The notes beneath the pieces were generated by a model. The model was not told where the DNA came from. It saw nothing but the letters and a program-made list of their open reading frames with translations, and did no database searches. Shown one piece after another: positions 55,874 through 63,702 of a stretch of DNA of 64,000 nucleotides. Location: assembly GCF_028551255.1 (NCBI RefSeq), contig NZ_CP117029.1, positions 1,302,001-1,366,000 of the forward strand. Direction: 5' to 3'. The translations under genes were made by a program, and so were the position numbers. The DNA comes from Vibrio tubiashii (GTDB taxonomy: Bacteria; Pseudomonadota; Gammaproteobacteria; Enterobacterales; Vibrionaceae). Every line of letters starts with the position of its first letter. Position 1 is the first letter of the stretch.

Positions 55874-56275
55874 ATGCTTAAAGAATCTGATTTCAAAATT
55901 GACACCAAGAACTTCCATTTCAAAAAAGACAGCTATCCACTGGCAAAGATTAACAACGCTAAATTTAAGCGCATGTCGTTATTGGATAATTTAGGTCAAA
56001 TGACCTTTTGGCTCGCGTTATTTTCAGGATCAGCTTGGCTAGTAGTCAATCAGTTCAGTCCTGCTCCTTCATGGTTAATCGGTATCGCTGTGAGTTTGAG
56101 TGTTGTTGGTTTTCTATTTTCCCTAAGCCGCTGTTCGCGTTATGCGCTGCAAGTGGAATTTAAGCATATCGACGAGACGGGTACCCAATGGATCAATGTG
56201 GCTAAATCTTATTCTTCAGGTGACGGTCAATTATTAGAGAAACAAGTTGAATGTCTTAAGAAGGTTATCGGGTAA
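55874..56275 (+). CDS. Small two-TM protein (DUF6232-like)
   Basis: The protein has 133 residues. A short N-terminal cytoplasmic part, two hydrophobic helices (about 43-60 and 66-85) and a C-terminal soluble part of about 45 residues are visible. The layout with FHFKKDSYPLAKINNAKF resembles DUF6232 proteins, but this is from memory. Function is unknown. Confidence 0.65.
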   Translation: MLKESDFKIDTKNFHFKKDSYPLAKINNAKFKRMSLLDNLGQMTFWLALFSGSAWLVVNQFSPAPSWLIGIAVSLSVVGFLFSLSRCSRYALQVEFKHIDETGTQWINVAKSYSSGDGQLLEKQVECLKKVIG

Positions 56276-56315
56276 AGCATTGAACAAGAGTTTTATGGGT
56301 TTAAAGCAGAGAACC

Positions 56316-57137
56316 ATGAAAAAAGTCCTAGTTATCTCATCTCTTATTGTCACTGCTATTCTTTTCTATCTTAATAGGCCCGATCAAACCTCTCTCGACT
56401 TGGATAATTTGGAATTAGTAACCTGTAGTCATGACGAGACGGTTTTATCGACCAAAGTGCACTATTTTGTCGACAGTGCACTAAAAGAGTTTTTCGGAAA
56501 GCGTAACGCCGTTAAGCAGATCGAGTTTGCCAACCAAACACTAGAGAACTCTTGTTTGCCACTTGAGCGTCAATTGGCGTCATACCAATATGTCGATTTT
56601 GGTTTTTCAGATACGGAGTATTTAGAAGAAGTCTATTTGCAAGGTCGCAATGCGATTGGCAAAGAGCGGTTAGATTCTATTGAAAATGACCCGCTAAACT
56701 ACTTCGTTTTTGTTCTTGATTACCGTCATCCTATATTTGAAGAAAACATAAATGGCATGACGCGCTGGGAGTTTAACCCTGGTTTCATCTTGTTAGCGGA
56801 TGATGCGCCTCCTTATGTCCTTGAACATGAATTCGGGCATTTGATGCACGCAAATCATAGTGAAACCCTGTTCTTTTCATTGTTACAAGGACAACTTGAA
56901 CGTAGCCTCAAGCCAGCAAATAAACACCTCGTCAAACCTTATGCAAGGGCTTATAAGTGTGCAAACGCTGGAACAATCATGAGTTACGAAAAATTACGCT
57001 TACCCATCTATTCAGATCCGGAGATCTCTTACCGAGGTGAGTCTTGCGGTAATGAACTTCATGCGAACAACAACCGAAAGGTTCGTGAATTTATTGCCTC
57101 TTTGCGTCAAGCCATAGAGAATGGAGAAAAGACCTAA
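56316..57137 (+). CDS. Membrane-anchored or secreted metzincin-like zinc protease
   Basis: The protein has 273 residues from the ATG at 56316 (MKKVLVISSLIVTAILFYL, a signal or anchor). An ATG at 56295 is also possible. The zinc site is H171-E172-F-G-H175-L-M-H178-A-N-H181, i.e. HExxHxxHxxH, the metzincin spacing with His in place of the usual Gly. GTIMSYE about 75 residues later is a good Met-turn. It probably acts in the periplasm. Cysteines in the mature part could form disulfides. The family is not one I recognise by name. Confidence 0.78.
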   Translation: MKKVLVISSLIVTAILFYLNRPDQTSLDLDNLELVTCSHDETVLSTKVHYFVDSALKEFFGKRNAVKQIEFANQTLENSCLPLERQLASYQYVDFGFSDTEYLEEVYLQGRNAIGKERLDSIENDPLNYFVFVLDYRHPIFEENINGMTRWEFNPGFILLADDAPPYVLEHEFGHLMHANHSETLFFSLLQGQLERSLKPANKHLVKPYARAYKCANAGTIMSYEKLRLPIYSDPEISYRGESCGNELHANNNRKVREFIASLRQAIENGEKT

Positions 57138-57166
57138 GTTGACTGGTTCAACAAGGAATAAAGCAT

Positions 57167-57763
57167 ATGGATGAAAACAGCGATATTTGGCGTCAATACT
57201 ACGAAAAAGCATTAGCTAAACCTCATCTTAAGCGAACGGAGTTTGTTGTTAAGCTCAACAAGTCGTCTACTAAAGTTGCGATTGATTGCGGGTGTGGTAC
57301 AGGGAGCGATATTGATTATTTGCTCGGGCAAGGCTACCAAGTGCATGGTTTTGATGTTAATCCCGATGCGATAGCCATTTGTCGAGATAGGTTTGGACAA
57401 AGTGCTCTGGCTGATATCTCGCAGTTTTCATTTGAAGATTATGATTACCCTCAATGCGGTCTTGTGATTGCCAACAATAGTTTGTTCTTCGCTGATCCAA
57501 GTCGCTTCTTAAGGACATGGGAAAAGATTGAGTCTTCGCTAGTGGAAGGTGGCGTGTTTGCTGGTGACTTTATGGGGACAAAAGACTCTTGGGCAAATAA
57601 CTACCGTAGCCCGACGACCTCTCTCACTGAGTCAGAAGTTAAAGCCCTGTTTACAAATTTTGAAATTATCCGATTTGTTGAACGCGATGAAAAAGCTGAA
57701 ACAGCACTGGGAAGACAAAAACATTGGCATACGTTTTCCGTCGTGGCGGTGAAGCACTCATAA
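57167..57763 (+). CDS. Class I SAM-dependent methyltransferase
   Basis: The protein has 198 residues. Motif I is VAIDCGCGTGSDIDYLL (about 37-53), followed by the acidic ribose-binding end of strand 2 (VHGFDVNPDAI). The layout resembles TehB-type small-molecule methyltransferases. The substrate is unknown. It follows the protease gene by 29 bp. Confidence 0.88.
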   Translation: MDENSDIWRQYYEKALAKPHLKRTEFVVKLNKSSTKVAIDCGCGTGSDIDYLLGQGYQVHGFDVNPDAIAICRDRFGQSALADISQFSFEDYDYPQCGLVIANNSLFFADPSRFLRTWEKIESSLVEGGVFAGDFMGTKDSWANNYRSPTTSLTESEVKALFTNFEIIRFVERDEKAETALGRQKHWHTFSVVAVKHS

Positions 57764-57802
57764 AAGTGTAACCTAGTTGATAAAATATCCGAGGATTGAG
57801 GG

Positions 57803-58327
57803 ATGAATTTTACTCACAAGAAAGTGACCACAAGCGATAAAGATTTCGCCTCTTTGGTACAGGAGCTGAACTCATCATTGCGCCAAATTACGGATGATTC
57901 AGGAGAAAGTTCTTTTTCACCTGATGAATTCAATTCTCAGTTAGACGGATGCATGGTGGTTTATTTAGACGATCAACCAGTTGCTTGCGGTGTATTTAGG
58001 TACTTTAGCGATGGCGTATGTGAACTAAAGCGGATGTATTCTAAGCAGCCTAAAGCTGGCACTTTTATTCTCAATCTATTGGAAGAGTTTGCCATCAGCT
58101 TAGGCTACCAAGAAGCGATATTATCGACTCGTCGAGTCAACCTGAATGCTGTTCGGTTTTATCAGCGAAACGGTTATAAAGAATGCGCCCCCTACGGAAA
58201 GTATATTGGCGTCTCAAGATCAATCTGCTTAAGTAAACCTCTCTCCAAGCAAATCAACTTAGAGATTATTGGGGGGCAAGCAACGCAGATAATGCTCACC
58301 AGACCAGAGAGTTTACAAAGTCAATAA
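57803..58327 (+). CDS. GNAT-family acetyltransferase
   Basis: The protein has 174 residues. VACGVFRYFSDGVCELKRMYSKQ is the beta-4 region. The acetyl-CoA loop (PKAGTFILNLLEEFA) is weaker than the consensus RxxGxG. NLNAVRFYQRNGYKE is the typical C-terminal segment. A tail of about 30 residues beyond the core is unusual. The substrate is unknown. Confidence 0.82.
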   Translation: MNFTHKKVTTSDKDFASLVQELNSSLRQITDDSGESSFSPDEFNSQLDGCMVVYLDDQPVACGVFRYFSDGVCELKRMYSKQPKAGTFILNLLEEFAISLGYQEAILSTRRVNLNAVRFYQRNGYKECAPYGKYIGVSRSICLSKPLSKQINLEIIGGQATQIMLTRPESLQSQ

Positions 58328-58341
58328 TGTAAGAGAAAACT

Positions 58342-58818
58342 ATGATTCGTAAAGCGGTAGTATCTGACCATTCAGACTTGGTTAGGTTGTTTATTCTCGA
58401 AAACCAGCACAATGCACAGTTAGTGCCTAATGTTGTGCGCGAAACTGAAGATGTTTTAACGCTTGAGGAGCTTAAGCAGATACTCGCAGACAAAAATCAA
58501 TATCTCGTTGTAAAAGAGATTGATGGTGTTGCAGTTGGTGCGCTGTTAGGTTCCATCACTAAAACCCCCGAGCGTCGTTGGAGTCAGGCTAGACTATATG
58601 CTTATCTAGAAGAGTTAATAGTGTGCCCTGCCTCAAGAGGAAAGGGCATTGCGAGGGAGTTGGTCGATAGCTTTATTCATTGGGCACAATCTCATAGTGC
58701 GTCTTCGGTCGATTTGCATGTTTGGTCGAATAATGACAGCGCGCTGGGTTTCTATCGCAGCTATGGGTTCTCTGAAAAGCAGTACTTGATGACGTACGCT
58801 AAAGAAAATAGTGAGTAA
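58342..58818 (+). CDS. GNAT-family acetyltransferase
   Basis: The protein has 158 residues. The acetyl-CoA loop is SRGKGIARELV (about 109-119) and NNDSALGFYRSYGF closes the fold. It starts 14 bp after the previous GNAT gene and probably shares its mRNA. The substrate is unknown. Confidence 0.88.
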   Translation: MIRKAVVSDHSDLVRLFILENQHNAQLVPNVVRETEDVLTLEELKQILADKNQYLVVKEIDGVAVGALLGSITKTPERRWSQARLYAYLEELIVCPASRGKGIARELVDSFIHWAQSHSASSVDLHVWSNNDSALGFYRSYGFSEKQYLMTYAKENSE

Positions 58819-58965
58819 AAGCTATAGGCCTGAAATTTATTGCCATTGACACTGAATAATTTATATACAAATATATTGATATGAAAATGATTCTAACGCG
58901 CCAAGATTCTCGAATTATCATCATTCCATAGGAATGGTGGTGTTTTCACGCGTTTATTTTCGTTT

Positions 58966-58996
58966 AACCCACCCGAAAGAGGTGGGTTTTGTTTTT
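58966..58996 (+). terminator. Terminator after the GNAT pair
   Basis: AACCCACC and GGTGGGTT enclose CGAAAGA, followed by a T-rich run. Another small hairpin (CATTCC-ATA-GGAATG) lies 30 bases earlier. Confidence 0.85.
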
Positions 58997-59036
58997 CTGC
59001 CTCTCGGGTTTTACCAATTTGGTCGATGGAGGAAAT

Positions 59037-59570
59037 ATGAAGAAAATCGCTGTTTTTGGAAAGCCAGGAAGTGGTAAGTCATCACTGAGTAAGCAACTAG
59101 CTCTGATTAAAAACTTACCATTGCACCAACTCGACTCTATCGCCTTTAGAAAAGATGGCTCGGCTGAGACAAGGGAAGTGTTTGATAAAAAGCATCGAGA
59201 TATTCTCAGTGCAGACAGCTGGATCATTGACGGCTTGGGCCCGTTGAATTCTTTTAGCCAACGTCTTGAGTCTGCCGATACATTAATCTATATCGACTTA
59301 CCATATTACGTCAGTTACTGGTTGGTGACTAAACGTATGCTTAAGGGGCTAGCGGTAAAACCAGAAGGTTGGCCTGAAGGGAGCTCCATCGTTAAAGGCA
59401 GCATGCAGAGCTATAAATTCTTACGGCTAAGTCCCAAGTTTTGGAATGCGGACTTTGAACAGCGCTTACAGGGTTTTGAAGAGAATAAGTCAGTGCACAT
59501 CATTCGTTCTTTGTCAGAGATGAACTCTTTCATTTCCCAACTTAAATCGGAGCCTATAGAGGCGAGTTAG
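59037..59570 (+). CDS. P-loop nucleoside/adenylate-kinase-like protein
   Basis: The protein has 177 residues. The Walker A motif GKPGSGKSS lies at residues 8-16. LPLHQLDSIAF and WIIDGLGP follow as in the FlaR/topology-modulation group of adenylate-kinase-like proteins. The ATG at 59037 with GGAGG before it is chosen over the longer frame, which starts inside the upstream terminator. The phosphate acceptor is unknown. Confidence 0.82.
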   Translation: MKKIAVFGKPGSGKSSLSKQLALIKNLPLHQLDSIAFRKDGSAETREVFDKKHRDILSADSWIIDGLGPLNSFSQRLESADTLIYIDLPYYVSYWLVTKRMLKGLAVKPEGWPEGSSIVKGSMQSYKFLRLSPKFWNADFEQRLQGFEENKSVHIIRSLSEMNSFISQLKSEPIEAS

Positions 59571-59661
59571 GTAGGTGATTGTTCCACTAAAGTTCACCGT
59601 ATCACTCGCAACAGAGAGGGAGAGACACTATCATATGTTCTAATTTCACTAACTAAGAACA

Positions 59662-60000
59662 ATGACTATGTCTTTTCCTCCTTGTCCGAACTGCCAATCT
59701 GAATACGTTTATCAAGATCAAATCAACCTAGTATGCCCAGAGTGTGCTCATGAGTGGAACCCCAACGAGCCTGATGAAAGCGTGTTTACCGCGAAAGATG
59801 CCAACGGCACAGCCCTTGAAGAGGGTGACAAAGTGACTTTAGCGAAAGATCTAAAAGTCAAAGGCAGCTCTTTGGTGCTTAAAATTGGCACAAAAGCTGT
59901 AGTTAGACGTATCGTTGAAGGCAAAGACCACGAGCTCGATTGTAAAGTTGATGGAGCGGGAGAAATGATGGTGACCGCCAAGTTTGTTAAGAAAGCATAG
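59662..60000 (+). CDS. YjdM/PhnA-family zinc-ribbon protein
   Basis: The protein has 112 residues. An N-terminal zinc ribbon has CPNCQ and CPECA, and the C-terminal domain contains VTLAKDLKVKGSSLVLKIGT. Both match E. coli YjdM (formerly PhnA) over the full length. The name comes from the phosphonate locus, but a role in phosphonate use is not established. ATG codons at 59662 and 59668 are both possible starts. Confidence 0.92.
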   Translation: MTMSFPPCPNCQSEYVYQDQINLVCPECAHEWNPNEPDESVFTAKDANGTALEEGDKVTLAKDLKVKGSSLVLKIGTKAVVRRIVEGKDHELDCKVDGAGEMMVTAKFVKKA

Positions 60001-60041
60001 GAACTAGCTGTTACATAAACAACCGAATCACTGAGGCAGTC

Positions 60042-60521
60042 ATGGAAGCTAAGAGCCAACAGTATCTCGATCAATTTCTTGCGACGTTATCCCCTAGCGT
60101 CGCCAAGCAATACACTTCATTTAGTGCTGATTATTTCTGCGCTGATGAAAACAATGCCAACCTATGTGCGGATTTGATCTTGCGTGGCGAGAAAACCGCT
60201 TCGTGTAGCATGGAGTATTGGTACAGCCATGAAGATGAGCTAATGCCACAAGTTGGCCACCTACAAGTGGTGACCAATTGGCAGGGTGAGCCCGTTTGCA
60301 TTATTGAAGTCACTTCCGTTTCAACCTGCCCATACAATCAAGTGACGGCTGAGTTTGCTGCATCTGAAGGGGAAGGTGATAAATCACTCCGCTGGTGGCG
60401 TGAGGCTCATTGGAAGTTTTTCTCTTTAGAGTGCGAAGAGCTAAACATCGCACCGAGTGAAGAGATGCTATTGGTTCTTGAGCGTTTTAAAGTGGTTTAT
60501 CACGAAAGTGTTGAGCAATAA
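60042..60521 (+). CDS. ASCH-domain protein
   Basis: The protein has 159 residues with the ASCH pattern: LILRGEKTASCSMEYWY, PQVGHLQVVTNWQGEPVCII and SLRWWREAHWKFF near the end. ASCH domains are PUA-like and bind RNA; some relatives act as N4-acetylcytidine amidohydrolases. The exact role here is not known. Confidence 0.85.
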   Translation: MEAKSQQYLDQFLATLSPSVAKQYTSFSADYFCADENNANLCADLILRGEKTASCSMEYWYSHEDELMPQVGHLQVVTNWQGEPVCIIEVTSVSTCPYNQVTAEFAASEGEGDKSLRWWREAHWKFFSLECEELNIAPSEEMLLVLERFKVVYHESVEQ

Positions 60522-60643
60522 ATCCCTTAAATTTTATGAAAATTTCAATAAGTGTAAGGTAAATTACTAATAATTGATTTCCATTGGGTTCATATTCAAT
60601 GAGACGGTGAACGGGTGAAGTTCAACCAACAGGAAATCAACTT

Positions 60644-61663
60644 ATGACCACTAAACGGGATAGCGGGCTAACGGAACTGCAGATTGAGCGCTTTCACCGA
60701 GACGGATTTATAGGCCCACTCCCCAAATTTTGCGAAGAAGCACTAATAGATGAAGTGCATTTATCGTGCATAGAAGCAGTTAATAATCCCCACCCTCACC
60801 CGATATACGGTCGATACTCCGTTCGAGACTGGCATCTAGTCTTCTCAAGGATGGAAGAGTTCCTTACACACCCTGTGTTAGTCGATGTGTTGCGATCATT
60901 GATTGGTAACGATCTCGTATTATGGCGTTCTAAGATCTTCTATAAGAAGACCAATGAAAGAGGTACTGGATGGCATCAGGAATGGGGTGATTTTGATGGA
61001 GAAGAAATTGGCAATTGTAAACCGAGTCTAAGACCACAAAACAGGGAAAATAACTGGTGGAATATTACAGTTTGGGTCGCTTTGACGGACGTAGAATTGG
61101 AGTGTGCACCTCTAAGGTTTATTAGAGGTTCACATAAGAAGAAATACCCCAAGAAAATGGTCCCAATGCCTCAATCCGAGTTTTGGCATGATCCATTTAT
61201 TGGCTGTAAGTCTGTAGCCGATATAGTGGATAGAGCACGAAATTTGACGTTAGTGCTCGATGTCGATACTTCAAAAATTTTTGAAGGCGTAGATGTTTCT
61301 CGATATACCTTGGAAGAAGCGAAAGAGCATGTTCGATGTCATTTAGAAAAATTCCCCGCTAAGAAGACGCTGGGTATTGATGAAAGTAAAGAAGACATTG
61401 TGACTTTGCCAATGAAGCGAGGTGAGTTTGTTGTTTTCACTGAGCGCACAATGCATGGATCACTGTCCAACCTGTCGAATAAAGATCGTTTAGCGGTAAA
61501 TTTCAGAGTGACAACGACTGATACAGATATCTACCCAAGCCGACATCTAGGTGACTTTATAGATGGCTCAAACTTAGATATCACAAAGCATGAGAACCTC
61601 CTTTTAAGCGGAGAAGATCTTTCTCTTGGCCGCAATACGTATCGCTTAGGTAAAAGGAGGTAA
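60644..61663 (+). CDS. PhyH/halogenase-like Fe(II)/2-oxoglutarate oxygenase
   Basis: The protein has 339 residues. The iron ligands are probably H111 and E113 (GWHQEWGDF) and H271 (TMHGS), with R282 eleven residues later to bind 2-oxoglutarate. VLWRSKIFY and WWNITVWVALTDVELECAPLRFIRGSH resemble the carrier-protein halogenase/hydroxylase branch (SyrB2-like). True halogenases have HxG or HxA, so a hydroxylase with an uncommon Glu ligand is more likely. An insert of about 60 residues (about 195-255) is large. The next gene begins 4 bases after the stop and uses a ribosome binding site (GGAGG) encoded in the last codons here. Confidence 0.82.
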   Translation: MTTKRDSGLTELQIERFHRDGFIGPLPKFCEEALIDEVHLSCIEAVNNPHPHPIYGRYSVRDWHLVFSRMEEFLTHPVLVDVLRSLIGNDLVLWRSKIFYKKTNERGTGWHQEWGDFDGEEIGNCKPSLRPQNRENNWWNITVWVALTDVELECAPLRFIRGSHKKKYPKKMVPMPQSEFWHDPFIGCKSVADIVDRARNLTLVLDVDTSKIFEGVDVSRYTLEEAKEHVRCHLEKFPAKKTLGIDESKEDIVTLPMKRGEFVVFTERTMHGSLSNLSNKDRLAVNFRVTTTDTDIYPSRHLGDFIDGSNLDITKHENLLLSGEDLSLGRNTYRLGKRR

Positions 61664-61667
61664 CGAC

Positions 61668-62990
61668 GTGTGTATTCAGACTCAATGTCACGAACAGCGT
61701 ATACTTGTCGAAGCTGAACGATTTATAGAAAACTCAACTACCTCCGAGTTGCGTAATTACTTGATAGATCTAGTGAACAAACATGAAAAGGTAAGAGTTG
61801 AGCTAGGTATTAATCTTGTCGCCGCAGAGGCCCCAATGAGTAGTTTTGCTCGAAACTTACTCAGCTGTGATTTGGGGTCACGTGCTTCTGGAGGTGCGAT
61901 AGGGCGTAGAAGTAGAGTGTTCACTGGGCTTGATGCTGCTGATGAAATCGAAGCATTAAGTATCTCGCTTCTAAAGGGGTTGTTCGATTGTAAATACGCT
62001 GATCATCGACCGCTTGGAGGTTTGCACGCCAATATGATCGTATATGCATCGTTAAAGCGTTATCTCTATACCTCCGATTTGATGACCTTAGACTTGGTGC
62101 ATGGCGGAAACAGCTCGAACCACATTTTGGGGCCACCAGGGGTACTAGGCTATTCAATTAGTTTTATTCCTGTTGATGAGCGTAGTTTGAAGATTGATCT
62201 TGACAGATTCGAGGATGTAGCAAAAAGAAAAAAACCATCCTTAGTGAGTTTAGGGGCAGGTGTTAACCTTTTCCCATTTCCAGTGACAGAGATTAAAGAG
62301 ATCGTATCTCGCTGGTCTGGAAAGATTTTATTTGATGGTGCTCATCAGGCGGGGTTAATTGCCGCTGGGATGTATCCAAACCCATTAACACAGGGAGCCG
62401 ATGTATTCACCGCCTCAACTGGGAAAACCTTCAGCGGTCCTCAAGGTGGTCTCATATGTTGGAACTCTGGCGAGCTTTCCGATGCTTTAAGTACGACAAT
62501 TTTTCCGACCCTAACTGGTTCTCATCAACTTAATCGAGTGGCAGCGCTAGTCGCTTCCTCTATCGAAATGAAAACGCATGGAAAAGAGTATATGGCACAA
62601 GGAATCAGTAATGCTAAGCGCTTTGCTTCCGCATTGTATGATGAAGGCCTTGATGTGCTCTATGCAGACTATGACTTTACAGAAACACATCAAGTGTTGG
62701 TTCATTGGAAGTATCCCGAAGGCGCAAAAGCTGCGTGCTTTAAACTCGCAAGTGTTGGCATCTTTGCCAATGCAGTCCCTTTACCGGGAGATAACAGTCT
62801 GCTGTCTGGAATACGGTTTGGCATGACCGAAGTAACACGATTAGGAATTAGGCCCGACGAAATAATCGAAGTTGCAAAGATAACATCAGGTGTTTTACAT
62901 GGACGCTATTCTTCAAAGCGCGCCCGATCACGAATAGCAGGTTTAGCTACGGTACTGTCAAATATCAACTATTGCTTGGAGGAAATCTGA
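61668..62990 (+). CDS. SHMT / threonine-transaldolase-like PLP enzyme
   Basis: The protein has 440 residues and starts at a GTG with AGGAGG before it. The fold-type I serine hydroxymethyltransferase pattern is clear: INLVAAEAPMSS, DLVHGGNSSNHI, LFDGAHQAGLIAAGMYPNP, and the PLP lysine K253 in STGKTFSGPQGG. Two SHMT features are altered: the usual His before the lysine is Gly253-adjacent (TGK, not THK), and the RYYGG tyrosines are replaced (RVFTG). Such departures suggest a specialised C-C bond enzyme on glycine, alanine or threonine rather than folate SHMT. The stop overlaps the exporter start by one base. Confidence 0.82.
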   Translation: MCIQTQCHEQRILVEAERFIENSTTSELRNYLIDLVNKHEKVRVELGINLVAAEAPMSSFARNLLSCDLGSRASGGAIGRRSRVFTGLDAADEIEALSISLLKGLFDCKYADHRPLGGLHANMIVYASLKRYLYTSDLMTLDLVHGGNSSNHILGPPGVLGYSISFIPVDERSLKIDLDRFEDVAKRKKPSLVSLGAGVNLFPFPVTEIKEIVSRWSGKILFDGAHQAGLIAAGMYPNPLTQGADVFTASTGKTFSGPQGGLICWNSGELSDALSTTIFPTLTGSHQLNRVAALVASSIEMKTHGKEYMAQGISNAKRFASALYDEGLDVLYADYDFTETHQVLVHWKYPEGAKAACFKLASVGIFANAVPLPGDNSLLSGIRFGMTEVTRLGIRPDEIIEVAKITSGVLHGRYSSKRARSRIAGLATVLSNINYCLEEI

Positions 62991-63628
62991 TGGCTTCAGG
63001 CATAGAGCTTTCAACTTTTATGTTAGCGACTCTTCTTTACGCATTTATGCCCGGTCCAGCAATGCTTTACAGCATCGCACAGACAATTTCAGGTGGGCGT
63101 CGAGTTGGTTTAATGGCTGCATTTGGCCTCCACATAGGGGGGTACTTTCATGTGGTTATGGCAGTATTAGGTTTGTCAGCCATCCTGACTGCGCGCCCAG
63201 AGCTCTATTCTATAGTACAAAAACTAGGGGCGTTGTACTTAGTTTGGCTGGGATTTCGGCGTATTTTTCTAACGAAGCATGTGTGTGGGGCAATGCTTTT
63301 AGATGGTTCAGCTAATCAAGCGACGAGGACGTTTATAGATAGTGTCATCGTTGATGTTCTCAATCCCAAAGCAGCGATTTTCTATCTTGCGTTTCTACCG
63401 CAATTCGTCAATGAACAGGGCAGTGTCGCCGTATGGTTACAAATGCTCATTCTAGGTGTTATTACCAATATCACCTTTAGTAGTGCAGATTTCATCAGTG
63501 TCTTGTTATCAGACAGCCTCAAGATTAAGTTTAACTCGAATAAGGTATGGGTTGAGTCTCTCGCTCGTTGGGCTGGCTCTATTTTCATTATCTTAGGTGT
63601 AATGGCATTTTTGAACACTAGTAGTTGA
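62990..63628 (+). CDS. LysE/RhtB-family amino-acid exporter
   Basis: The protein has 212 residues and about six hydrophobic helices. The LysE/RhtB signature begins LLYAFMPGPAMLYSIAQTISGGRRVGLMAAFG, and DVLNPKAAIFYLAFLPQF matches the second conserved block. The start overlaps the PLP enzyme stop (TGATG) with GGAGGA upstream, so translation is coupled. It exports amino acids or derivatives across the inner membrane; here the product of the two upstream enzymes is the obvious candidate. Confidence 0.92.
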   Translation: MASGIELSTFMLATLLYAFMPGPAMLYSIAQTISGGRRVGLMAAFGLHIGGYFHVVMAVLGLSAILTARPELYSIVQKLGALYLVWLGFRRIFLTKHVCGAMLLDGSANQATRTFIDSVIVDVLNPKAAIFYLAFLPQFVNEQGSVAVWLQMLILGVITNITFSSADFISVLLSDSLKIKFNSNKVWVESLARWAGSIFIILGVMAFLNTSS

Positions 63629-63702
63629 ACTACTGACAGTAGGTGTCAGTAGAAGGTGGATAGTATGTATCAAAATGTATATCACACGGAGTCTATAGAT
63701 AA

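Noticed and set aside
53431..60521. Run of small plus-strand genes (acetyltransferases, VOC, HAD) that looks like a Vibrio superintegron cassette array
   Set aside because: No attC/VCR-type repeats are seen between the genes, there is no integrase, and several genes are typical chromosomal ones with their own terminators.
60644..61663. Annotation of the oxygenase as a true halogenase
   Set aside because: Halogenases leave the carboxylate position empty (HxG or HxA); this protein has Glu there, so halogenation is less likely than hydroxylation.
62578..62826. 82-residue frame within the SHMT-like gene
   Set aside because: It overlaps the PLP enzyme in another frame and has no independent support.
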